A stretch of DNA of 64,000 nt from Polytrichum commune. Lineage: Eukaryota; Streptophyta; Polytrichopsida; Polytrichales; Polytrichaceae. Below are positions 11,839 to 21,666 of this stretch, piece by piece; position 1 is the first letter of the stretch; each line of letters begins with the position of its first letter. The notes beneath the pieces are model-generated. The model saw only the letters and a program-made list of their open reading frames with translations, ran no database searches and was not told where the DNA came from. The position numbers and the translations under genes are program-made. The stretch lies in the NCBI GenBank assembly GCA_950295325.1, contig OX485803.1, forward strand, positions 18,910,001 to 18,974,000, read 5' to 3'.

Positions 11839-13534
11839 TGTGAGCCCTAAACATTCACCCCTGTGCGTCGTAGTCCGGGTGAATGCCTGGAGCCTACACG
11901 TTCTCGGTTGACAACACTTGACCAATCACAATGTTACCTTCTACCCAATGTAAATCTTCAACACATACTCTTTATTTAAATGGCACAAGGCCCAAGTATT
12001 AAGAAATACTCGACTCACTTGTGGACATTGCCCCAACCCCACAATAATTCAATGAGCCCCCAAGCTCCACCTCTACAGTTTGAGTAATGACTAACCTAGG
12101 CTAATTTCCTTTAACAACCACCAACCTAATGTGCATAACAGCTTGCACCTATTTAAATATCTATCCAATCTTGACCATCCCGGCCCATCACTTATTCTCA
12201 CTGGACACCCTAACAATCACCCTCTAATCTCCGATTAACTCCCTGTGTCCTCCTGGCAGCCTCCAAAGCCTGTCTCCACTCATTCCAGCTCCAACGCCCT
12301 ACCTTCTGTTCTACCGGGGTGGAATTCCAGTGAGTCTTGCTGCCTTCACCTTTGGCCGACTTGCTGGCCCGAACAAAGTTCTCCCCTAGTGGACAGCAGA
12401 AGCTGCACTTCCTGCCAGCTTGGTTGAAGGGCCTACAAGGCATTAAGGCTGCCCCTGCATTCTCTGTTCCTTAAAGAGGCCGAGCTCTGGTTGTGAAGAC
12501 ACCAGGCTCCCGAATCCTTTGAAGCCTTGAGTTGCTCTCCCCCTTCGATTCCTGATTCAGTACAACTGAATTCTGCACGACAGTCAAGTCCCAGATCCTT
12601 GCATCCGATTCCACCCCTTCCCTCCAATTCGGCCAGGATGATTCATCCAGAGCTCAGCAGTTTTGCACAGCTGCCGAGAGCGAGTTGGGTCATGCATCCC
12701 CTCGACTCCTTCCGCTGTCACTTCCTTTCACCTCCCCTCTCGCATTCGCTGGTGTGTCCTTCCCGAAGCTGAGTTCACCTTCGATGAAGGAATGCTGTGG
12801 TTCGAAGATCCCCTCTCCCCCTTACACGCCGATGGAGATGCAGGATTCCCCGGCTGTGAACAGAGACCTAACACCCACACCCTCTCTCTGGGAGGGAGTC
12901 CAACTCTGCCCGCTTCTCTGCCATCGCCCTCCGAAAACAGCAGCCGCACTCCTAAAACCCCAAAAGAGCACCGAGAGGTCCAGGGCCTTCCCCTTCCCTG
13001 GATCCGGTAGTTCGGCCTCATCCATTTGGGAGCCCAGCCCTAAAATGAACGCTTCTCTAACCTTGGATGGTCAATAATCTGGCCTAAGCAGCGCTTTTAG
13101 AGTTATCCCTAACCCCTTACTCTTAATAATCACCCACTAACTAATTCTACCATCACCCCAAGCACTAAATGCCCACTCTTAGTACTAAACTAAAACCACA
13201 ATCCAACCCAAGCCACACTCTTTTTATGCGTTTAAATATTTGAAGAACCTAAAGACCTGTGTGTAACTGAATTCAAAGGTCCAATAGTACATGTGAGCTT
13301 AGTTTTAGGCTCACACCCCACTCCAATTAAATTACAAGCCTAACTTTTAAATTCCCCACCATCAACAATTCAACTCCCCCACCCTACTCTATCACATCAA
13401 AACTAGCTCATACAATATAAGTTTTAACACTTCACTCTTTTTATTGTGTTTTGAGTATTCAATGCCCGTACCCAACCCATGGTTTCAATGATTTTACCAT
13501 TAGGAACAATTGTGGGCACTATTTTGGGCTCACA
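11839..13534. mobile_element. Solo LTR, about 1.7 kb, inserted in copia gag
   Basis: Begins TGTGAGCCC and ends GGGCTCACA, the TG...CA form with short inverted ends, flanked by the 5-bp duplication GCCCG (11834-11838 and 13535-13539). It sits exactly between two pieces of copia gag on the minus strand. The middle (about 12180-13090) is C-rich, unlike the AT-rich surroundings. No internal polyprotein is present, so I read it as a solo LTR left by recombination. Its parent element is not in the window. Confidence 0.72.
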
Positions 13535-13749
13535 GCCCGGTACCTTTCCTCGTCTGTGTTAGGAATCTGGTGATTAGTGGTTATTCTCAGTCCTGGACAA
13601 CCCAAGTTTACCTGTTCTGCAGCCTTCACATATTTCCAGAGTCCCTCTTGGAGCAAAACCATCTTGACTTTGTAGACATTAGAATTTAATTTCTGGGACC
13701 TTGCAATTTCATAGCCTTGGAATGCTTTTCCTGCTTGATTCAAACTTCT

Positions 13750-14427
13750 TAGTAGTATAGAAGCTTCTGCAACTATTTCGCACCTTCCTCCAACTCATAT
13801 GCCTACAAGCATTCCTATGATTGCATATAAGGATTTATTTGAAATGGTGCTCTATGGCATCTGTTTGAAAGAACGAGAGAAACATATCTCATCAAAGCAA
13901 AATACATTTATACAAATTCCTACCCCTAAGTGGTTTCCCAGATTAAATGTCTAAGAGAGATGAGCGTTGAGCGGAGGCTTGAGGTCACAGTGTTCCCAAT
14001 ACATGGATGAACCCTTGAAGACTTGGCAAAGAATCTATATTATGTTGTCCAGTTAGCATTTTCGATTTCGGAAATGTCTATTCTTACAACAAGACTTCCG
14101 ACATAACCTATCGCAAAATTGCTGGCTCAAGCTATGAACTCAGAGCTCAAGTAGTGCTCAGAAACACATCGTTCAAACAATTGGAATAAACATCAGGATT
14201 GTCCGTCTCCCACCGCAAAAGTGAAATGCATGTAGATAAGATACGAATAAGAATAATCGACAAATTTCATTGACTGTACCCGACGTCAAGTCGGAGACCT
14301 ATTTTACATTTCGAAGGGGGGACGACAGACAAAAACCTCCGAATTCCAGCTCTAAATCTGCTCATAATCCTGCATTACTGACTACGTATTCCTGCATTCT
14401 CTTCACAAACAGAAATATATTTGTGAT
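13750..14427. other. Spacer and 3' flank of LHCB3
   Basis: No gene is recognised. The part from about 14250 to 14427 is probably the LHCB3 3' UTR on the minus strand. Confidence 0.5.
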
Positions 14428-16405
14428 TTAGGATGAGGGAACGAAGTTGGTGGCGTATGCCCATGCGTTGTTGGCAACGGGGTTCTCGAGATGGTCCAAC
14501 AAGTTCTCGAGGGGGCCCTTGCCGGTGACGATGGCCTGGACGAAGAATCCGAACATGGAGAACATGGCAAGTCGGCCATTCTTGAGCTCCTTAACCTTCA
14601 ATTCGGCCAAGGTATCGGGATCGTCAGCCAAGCCCAAGGGGTCGAAGTACTTGCCTCCGGGGTAAAGGTCACCTCCCTCACCGACACCGGGGAGACCGTT
14701 AGTGCGGAATCCCTCTACCAAACCCATGAGCACCACCTGCACGGCCCATACGGCCAGAATGCTCTGGGCGTGGATCAGGTTAGGGTTTCCGAGGTAATCC
14801 AGACCTCCATCGCTGAAAATCTGAGCTCCAGCCTTAAACCACACTGGCTCCTTCAATGTCACACGGGAGTATTTCTGAAGAACCTCAGGAAGAACGCATC
14901 CGAGAGCTCCGAGCATGGCCCACCTGGCGTGGATCAACTGCATAACATACAGACAGATGTCACGAATGATTACCAAGAAGGCTTGATATTTAATCATGCA
15001 TGGAAGAATACCACATTCTGAGGTAGATTCTTTATTCACTTTAAGAAACTGGATCTCGCACTTATCCACCGATCCGGCCCTATTCAGATTACTTCCAACT
15101 CCACCGACCTTATCCTAACAATGATGCTGACAAACGACAAATATGGTGCACACAGGTGCAGGAGCTGATACACACAATGTATGCCATGAAGGTTTCTCCT
15201 TTTCCTCAACATGGAAGAAAAGATTCTACGGTGGATAAGATTCTCTCCGTATTGGATATACCTCTCCCCCTGCGTTGCATCTCTGTTCGGGAAACTGACC
15301 TCTATCGACCTTATCCTGACAATCAACCTCAGTATGGTGTGGCATATGACTGAGCCAGATGAGGGTAGGCCTAGTTTTCGCCGTAGCATGATGGGAAACA
15401 CTAAGTGAAACTCGAAACCTCCGTTGACAACGATTGAAAGCTCTACGAACCTTATCATTAAAACGAAACTGGCAGATAACAAATACGGTATGCATAGATG
15501 CAAAATTTGATGCTTAAAAGAATGCAAAACATAGGGTTCTTAGTTCATCGTATTTACCTCCAAGGCCCTGTTGCGGGCGAAGGACTCGGGGTCGGCGGAG
15601 AGACCTGCAGTGTCCCATCCGTAGTCTCCGGGGAACTCACCCTGAAGGTATGAGGGGGTGTTGGCAGAGAAAGGTCCCAAGAACTTGGGTCTGTCTGGGC
15701 CATAGTAGTAGTCGCCGCTCTGCACTCATCATCATATCCCACAACCACGAATTAATAAGACCAACCTCAGACAATTTTGTTCAAGCCAACCTGCTCCGCA
15801 CACAAGCTATACAGTATTAATGGCCATAACTTAACGTCCAGACTTGCAGATAACTCATACCCAGAAAAACTCCGCCACAACATTGCAGTAAAACGTTTCT
15901 CGAGACAGTCTTATTTTACTCCCATTGCCACAATTCAACGAACATGACCACAACGCAAATGCCCACACCCATATCCACAGCCTCTGCGAAACTACACACC
16001 AAATCGAGGATGCTCTTCATCGTCCCCCCAGGATTGAAGACTACAGAATGGGTTCCTCGGCCACGTTTTCGAATCGCACATGTAAATCACATACATACAG
16101 AGTCCCCTCCAGAGCACTCACTGAAACCCAAATGCAAATGTGGCCCCTAAATGTACACCTCACGTACATTTGCGGATAATGTAAATGTCCAACAAATGCC
16201 GTCTTCGGGTGCAATGAGCACCAGAAATCGATTGAATGTGAATTGAACAAGAAATAGAGAAATTGCAAAGTGAGGTGTTGTAAGTTACCATGGAGAGCTT
16301 AGCCTGGCAGGCCCCGACACGCTTCTGGAGGCCATTCTCCTTGGCGACAGCTCCAAAGAAGGCTGAGCGGCTGACGGCCGACGAAGCTGCAGTCATGGCT
16401 GCCAT
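14428..16405 (-). CDS. LHCB3: Light-harvesting chlorophyll a/b protein LHCB3 of photosystem II
   Basis: Subunit of LHCII trimers in the thylakoid; binds chlorophyll a/b and carotenoids and passes excitation to photosystem II. Exons on the minus strand: 16405-16289, 15719-15558 and 14937-14428; both introns (569 and 620 bp) are GT-AG and phase 0. The product is 262 aa (Arabidopsis LHCB3 about 265). Residues 1-39 ([11 protein letters not shown]...) are a plastid transit peptide. Helix B has E93-L-I-H96-A-R98 and helix A has E210-L-K-N213-G-R215, the paired chlorophyll-ligand motifs. LHCB3 rather than LHCB1/2 is indicated by [17 protein letters not shown] and [17 protein letters not shown]. No N-terminal phosphothreonine segment of the LHCB1/2 type is seen. 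Oddity: the trimerisation motif normally WYGPDR reads YYGPDR (residues 44-49). ATG at 16405 was chosen as the first in frame with the transit peptide; an in-frame upstream Met (16453) is less likely. Confidence 0.96.
15098..15510. repeat. Degenerate triplicated segment inside LHCB3 intron 2
   Basis: Three related stretches begin near 15108, 15305 and 15440. They share a core like ACCTTATC followed by ACAAATATGGTGCACA-type sequence, and are spaced 135-200 bp apart. They make a 147-codon open frame on the minus strand (15527-15084) that is intronic and not a gene. Confidence 0.5.
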
Positions 16406-16561
16406 CCTATCTCGTCCTACAAAATTCGGAGGTGAAGAAGCAGGGTTGATCACGACGGATTGACAAGGGGACGAGCGGAGGAGTGTGAATTTCTAGGAGA
16501 GGCGCAGGCGAATTCGGAGGCCAAATCGGGAGATGGAGCTGGGTTGGGTAATCCTGTAGGC

Positions 16562-16628
16562 CAATGGTTGCTCACTCGCGCATGCGGGCAGCGGGCAGAT
16601 AAGGCGTCCACCGGGCTCCTGCCACGTG
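16562..16628 (-). promoter_or_regulatory. Light-responsive promoter motifs of LHCB3
   Basis: Within about 225 bp upstream of the LHCB3 start codon are a G-box CACGTG (16623-16628), a GATAAG I-box (16598-16603, plus strand) and CCAAT (16561-16565, plus strand). G-box plus GATA motifs are typical of light-regulated LHC promoters; the function here is inferred. Confidence 0.5.
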
Positions 16629-16754
16629 GTAGGAGGATAGAGAAAGTCCCTCCGAAAACCAACTCTGCTTATTTTGTTGTAACTTATTAACATAACAAGA
16701 GGTGAGTGTGGCATGCCCATTTGGACCCACTGATATGAAAAATTCTAATAACTT

Positions 16755-17148
16755 ACTGCACTGATTTTCCCAATTAGTGAGGGAGGGCTAATAGTGCATA
16801 AGCGAAATTAGTGAAGGTGATACTAAATATCTTTGCGCTATGAAATTAGTGCCACCAAAAGATCTAGGAAGAATCGGTTGTCCCAACATTATTCACTTAA
16901 AGCACCAACATTATTCACCTTGGCAATTCACTGACAAGCATGTGTTTGCTTATAATTTCTTTTAATCATTTTATAAGCACCTTAGAGCACAAACCAATTT
17001 TCTTGAAATGTATGGTAAATGAGCATGTATTGATGAATTTAGTATCATTCAATACAAATTCCAACCCTCACTGATTTTGAGACGTGGCAAAATAGTGCAT
17101 GTTTCGGGAATTAGTACCACACGCACTAATTGGGATAATCAATGTACT
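16755..17148. mobile_element. TIR element, about 394 bp
   Basis: Left end ACTGCACTGATTTTCCCAAT and the reverse complement of the right end AGTACATTGATTATCCCAAT match at most positions, and both continue into TAGTG. No coding frame. The target duplication is unclear, so the superfamily is not assigned. Confidence 0.5.
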
Positions 17149-17352
17149 GTATTCAAGGAAAATCACAAGATAAAATGAAGAGAATCTTTGCATACCTGAG
17201 GCATCATTTGGGTCGATACTCATCCCGATGCCGTATGGGAAATTCGAGTCGACTTCGGGCCTTTCTTATGGTACAAGAGGCCATAAGATTTTTAGGGTAT
17301 CAATCATCTCAGCTTCGGCCTTGTGTTCTTCTAGTGCAGGTAGCTGATGTAT

Positions 17353-17966
17353 CTTGTGATGAGCAAGTTACAGGAAAAGGGCACTTAATTCACAAACTTT
17401 CCCAAGCTGGATTCAAGGTTCAATGCAATTTTCTGTATGATCAGACACATTTCTTCTGCAGCTCAGAGAGTAATCCCCAAAATGCCACAAGGCAGATTTG
17501 TGTAGGCGACAGGCCGTGAAACCTTGAAGAGGTTTCAGAATTCTCCACAAAGACTTGACGCTTTGCAGTCTACATCCACAGGTATCCGTTGTTCGTGCAG
17601 TCGATCACATTCTTGAAGGCACATTGCAGTTGGAATTGCTTGAAATTCAGGTTGGTCAACTTGTGATGAGCAAGTTGCAGGAAAAGGGCACTTAATTCAC
17701 AAACTTTCCCAAGCTGGATTCAAGGTTCAATGCAATTCTCTGTATGATCAGACACATTTCTTCTGCAGCTCAGAGAGTAATCCCCAAAATGCCACAAGGC
17801 AGATTTGTGTAGGCGACAGGCCGTGAAACCTTGAAGAGGTTTCAGAATTCTCCATAAAGACTTGACGCTTTGCAGTCTACATCCACAGGTATCCGTTGTT
17901 CGTGCAGTCGATCACATCCTTGAAGGCGCATTGCAATTGGAATTGCTTGAATTTCAGGTCGGTCCA
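17353..17966. repeat. 307-bp tandem direct duplication
   Basis: The block from 17353 (CTTGTGATGAGCAAG) recurs from 17660 with only a few base changes over about 300 bases. On the minus strand each copy holds the same short coding-like stretch (KQFQLQCAFK, then VIDCTNNGYLWM and a stop). This may be the end of an unrecognised gene fragment. Confidence 0.85.
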
Positions 17967-18042
17967 CTGCGTTGCATCAGAAGACAAAGAATGGAAGTTG
18001 CACGCTTTCTGTGAAGGTTGAACAGAGAGAGGTAGAGTATTA

Positions 18043-18877
18043 GGGCCGCTTCACACTATGGCCGTCCAAGTCAAGAGGCCGTGGGATTGAGTGGCCAAAC
18101 TTTGTTGAGAGTCCAAAGAAATGAGCTGAAAATAGTCAATAACATATAGTAAGTGGAGCCTCTAGCCGGGCATAATGTGAAGCCTCCAAAGGCCAAGCCC
18201 AAAGTCCAAACCTTTGGCCATGAACTCCCACGGCCTCTCGACTTGGACGGCCATAGTGTGAAGCCTCCAAAGGCCGAGCCCAAAGTCCAAACCCAAAGGA
18301 GCATCCCACTTGATTCCTTGCTCAAAATAACCCCTCCAATCTAACGGCCAAGATCTTATCAATGATTGATTTTTTAATGAAAAAAGATCGACGGCCTCTC
18401 GACCATAGTTTGGGTTTCCATTCTTGTCCGACCCAAACTTTCTTCGAGAGTCCGTCGCCTTCTTCAAAAAGTAATCATTTTTAAATTGCGACGGCCTTTG
18501 GACTTTGGCCAAAGTGTGAAGGGTCAAGAGGCCAAACTCTTGGTTTCTTGCAATCTGATTGGTGGAGATCGACGGCCTCTCGACCTTCAGCCATAGTGTG
18601 AAGCGCCCCTAACAGCCAAGATGATGTCAATGATTGATTTTTTTGGAGAAATATAATTGACAACCTCTTGACCATAGTTTGGGTTTCCATTCCTGTCCGA
18701 CCCAAACTTCCTTCGAGAGTCCGTCGCCTTCTTCAAGAAGTAATCATTCTAAATTGCAACGGCCTTTGGACTTTGGCCTTAGTGTGAAGGGTCAAGAGAC
18801 CGAACTCTTGGTTTCTTGCAATATGATTGGTGGAAATCGATGGCCTCTCGACCTTCGGCCATAGTGTGAAGCGCCCC
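18043..18877. mobile_element. Tourist-like element with internal 270-bp duplication
   Basis: Flanked by TTA (18040-18042 and 18878-18880). Ends are GGGCCGCTTCACACTATGGC and the reverse complement of GGCCATAGTGTGAAGCGCCC. Inside, the segment starting CAATGATTGATTTTT at about 18360 is repeated about 270 bp later, and the terminal motif CATAGTGTGAAG recurs internally. An array-like, nested MITE is likely. A truncated inverted copy lies at 42795-43104. Confidence 0.75.
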
Positions 18878-19120
18878 TTAGAAACCCTCATGCCAAGGAA
18901 TGGCAGAAATTTACAGCCTTGCATAATTTACATCCCCTTAAAGTTGTGAACAATACAATAGAGCGATCTCGATAATGGTAATGCTAATCAATGATGACTC
19001 AATTGGTGTACGTGATTAATTATGCTTCCACTCAGTGCAACCCATTTCAATTCTGCAAGTGAAGACACAGCAAACAACTGAGATCCCACTGGTGAATGTC
19101 AATAATCCTCGAAATAAGTA

Positions 19121-19449
19121 CACTAAATAGTCCCATTAGTGTGGGTTGGAAATTAGTGTGGGCTACACCAATATTTTAGTGAAGGTGGAATCAATGTGGG
19201 TCCAAGACACCAAGTTCTCCCCTCCGTCTTCAAGAAAGAATTCCGACCAATACATCAAATATTAGCTATAGCACAAAAATAGCACAATATCAATTATTCA
19301 TTCACATTATTAATGTGGCCCATGCTAATTTTCCACTAGAAATTTAGCATGGTTTGAAAATTAATGTGGCCCACATTAATTCTCGTTATGAGAATTAGCA
19401 TGGCCTCTAGAAAAATGAATGTGGCCCACATTGTTAGGACTATTTAGTG
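19121..19449. mobile_element. Small TIR element with CACTA-type ends
   Basis: Starts CACTAAATAGTCC and ends with its exact reverse complement; the similarity continues to about 25 bases. It contains several copies of TGTGGCCCACATT-like sequence. CACTA-type termini suggest the CACTA superfamily, but no 3-bp target duplication is visible. Confidence 0.55.
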
Positions 19450-19504
19450 AACCTTCTAATAATCATGAATAGGTGGAAATGCTCTTCCAAATGTAATAAC
19501 CTAG

Positions 19505-19735
19505 GTTGGTAGTAGCTCCAACCCTATAATCGGGGAGAACTGGCAATTAATTACAAATGAATTGGTTGAGTTTGAGAAAGAACTGGTTGAAGTTGCAGAG
19601 TGCAAGAAAATTACTAATCATTTTAGAGGAATTTATAGAATATACCCCAATTTAATAAAGGAAAAGCGGAGGATGTCAACATGTAACCGGTTGGACTTGC
19701 AAACACTAGGATCTCAACCGATTATGCCCAAAAAT
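19505..19735. repeat. Dispersed repeat, LTR-like, copy 1
   Basis: About 200 bp here match 54862-55025 at high identity (for example GAGGAATTTATAGAA and AGGATGTCAA). The TATA-like TTTATAGAA within a conserved block would fit an LTR promoter region, but no TG/CA ends were fixed. A 117-codon frame over it is not a gene. Confidence 0.45.
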
Positions 19736-19964
19736 CTCCCTGGTCACTGCTCCAGCCTTAATAATGAACCAGGTCTCATTTTCACATATTTTGCCACAAA
19801 CAAGCCATTTGTGTTGGACAATACACGATTGAAGCGGACAGTGTGGAGCAAGCCCTCAAGTTGGCATGGCCACGACTTCCCAATATCAGCTTCTTGTAAG
19901 GCATTTGGGTCTTAAATGGTTACTTTTTCCGCCTAGCTTACTTCTCCGAGAACATGAAACACAT

Positions 19965-20260
19965 GATTAGTACGAGGTGGTAAGCATATCTAAGTCGAGG
20001 CCAAAGCAACTTTCCCAACAAGTTTTGAGCTCATATGAATATCTTATTTACCATCAAGCGAAGATTCTCATGCTCATTAGAAGTTCATTATAGGTCCTCC
20101 TCAATTATGTTGATTATTCACTTTTGAGTGTAAAATAATTATCATGTTTGGAGCATATAGTTCAATATTTTAAACATGTCTTTTTGAGATCCATTTTTGG
20201 AGCTTCACCTAACCACATGCCACTCAACACATGGGTGTCCAATGCCAAATACATTCAAGA
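19965..20260 (+). repeat. Dispersed repeat family R1, copy
   Basis: One of at least eight copies of a family about 350-400 bp long in the window. Diagnostic stretches are GAATATCT(C/T)ATT, AATTATGTTGA, TTTTGAGCACGTAGTCCAAT and ACCACATACCACTCAAAT. Other copies: 27030-27215, 30175-30480 (minus), 32545-32925, 41505-41870, 42350-42545 (minus), 44030-44195 (minus) and 53497-53812. No coding frame; class unknown. Confidence 0.7.
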
Positions 20261-20439
20261 GCCAAGGAAAACGCGCCCACTTCAAGGGGTGGCGGGGCCC
20301 CTCCAACGCGTCACACTGCCACACAAGAACATAGAGCCAAGTAACAAGATCCCAACAAGGACAACCCACCAAACCACTCAACCAAGGACCACTCCCACCC
20401 CACCTACCCAAGGACAACCCACCTAACCCCTTAGGCTAA

Positions 20440-20830
20440 GAAGGTTATATGGCCATGATCTTCTAGTTCCATGAAATCACGAGTTCATGGTTGCGGCATA
20501 AGATGCCCCGCACTCCCCATGACAAATCAAATTCCTCAATGATAGAGGCCTTCACCGGAGAGTCTCCCAATGTGTCTAAAAGCCTTTTTCCAGGAGACTT
20601 TGCCATAGATAATGCATTCGTCCTAAGTGATGTTCTTCACCTTGAGTTCATGCCACTGTTCTTGGTTGAAAACCTTGTCATTACATCCAATCCAAATAGT
20701 CCACATGACGATGCCCAGGAGAAGATGCCAAATTTTGAACCAAGGTTTGTATTTCTGCCGGATGTCATGTCTGAACATGCCGTTTTGCTAGTTGAAATTT
20801 ATGAAATGGGTGTTGCAGGGTGCCACTAAA
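20440..20830 (+). other. Open frame of possible retroelement origin
   Basis: A 112-codon frame (20491-20829) includes MPRTPHDKSNSSMIEAFTG, faintly like the C-terminal side of copia integrases. No neighbouring pol pieces are found. Weak call. Confidence 0.2.
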
Positions 20831-21666
20831 TTCAAAAAGGATTTGTAAAACCCACACCAAATCTACTAAGTTTGGATGCAGTCCCAAAACCTATGTTTGA
20901 GGGTCTCCTTGGTGAAGGGGAGGTAGTAGGCACATTGAGCAGAGAGATGTTAACCAAGATTTTGGTATGCCATTCATTGATCGTCATTGCCTGGTGCCAT
21001 ATGGATTAGATGAAGGCCACCTCCTTTCCAGCTCTTCATGTGTCCAATATACATGCCCACTTGAATTGGTACATGTCCACTCTGATGGTTCATACCAGGT
21101 ATCAGAATTTCAAGACCGAGAACAACTGCATTACAAAGTATGCACACTCTGCTGGATAATCGTGAAGTTTGACATTTACATTTGTTATTAATGAAGTGGG
21201 TAATACAAAACAAAATTGAAGATGAGAAGTAAGCAGATAACTTTTGAAAGTGAACATGGCTATCTGAACATATAAATAGCCAGAATAACAGTGAAGTGGT
21301 GAAGAAATACATGCATTCAAACCTCAGCTAGAATGAGGAATGCAAAGGAAGGAATATTGAGCCTGGTAACTGAAGAGAAGTTCTATTCAACAGTCACTTA
21401 TACCTTTACAAGATTCGAACGTGATACAATGAGGTCATTTGGTTTCAAGTAACCAAGTGTGAAGGAAATGTACAGGCACCCTGTGTAGAGCACATTAGTA
21501 AGAAACAGGTTCAGAAACCTTGTTTTGAACTGAGTGGTGCTAAGATGAAGGGGGTTCTCCCAATGAGACCAATATCCGCGAACCCTGTGTAAAAGATGAA
21601 AGAAATGATATCTGGTTGCTATTTGACACAGTGGAAACTCACAGGTGAGATGCCCTTTTTGCTTCC
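20830..21666. other. Spacer downstream of DCP2
   Basis: No gene is recognised on either strand. The part next to 21667 is the likely DCP2 3' UTR. Confidence 0.5.

Larger units (their letters stand above)
9040..13750 (-). mobile_element. Decayed Ty1/copia retrotransposon, interrupted by three insertions
   Basis: Read on the minus strand, copia polyprotein pieces occur in order. Gag N-terminus at 13519-13743 (YKVKMVLLQEGLWKYV). Rest of gag at about 11150-11835, with a CCHC zinc knuckle near 11207-11249 (CYNCQKAGH, then a stop, then DC). Protease/pre-integrase at about 10180-10680 (ANLLSAGKLT, then KGVRNSKDSLYKIE). Integrase core at about 9412-9560 (LLGKMHNERIPQH, then HLDLCGPM with the first catalytic Asp). 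Frameshifts and stops are scattered throughout, so it is dead. The order gag-PR-IN on one strand is diagnostic of copia. Three insertions are listed separately. RT/RNase H and the element's own LTRs were not found. Confidence 0.8.

Noticed and set aside
12527-13077. Several long overlapping frames in a C-rich block
   Set aside because: Open frames occur in all frames because of low stop density; the block is inside the TG/CA-bounded solo LTR.
14491-15021. 176-codon plus-strand frame
   Set aside because: Antisense shadow of LHCB3 exon 3.
15084-15527. 147-codon open frame on the minus strand
   Set aside because: It lies wholly within LHCB3 intron 2 and results from degenerate repeats; no homology.
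19562-19915. 117-codon plus-strand frame
   Set aside because: Its first part lies in a dispersed LTR-like repeat whose second copy (54862-55025) has stops in the same frame.
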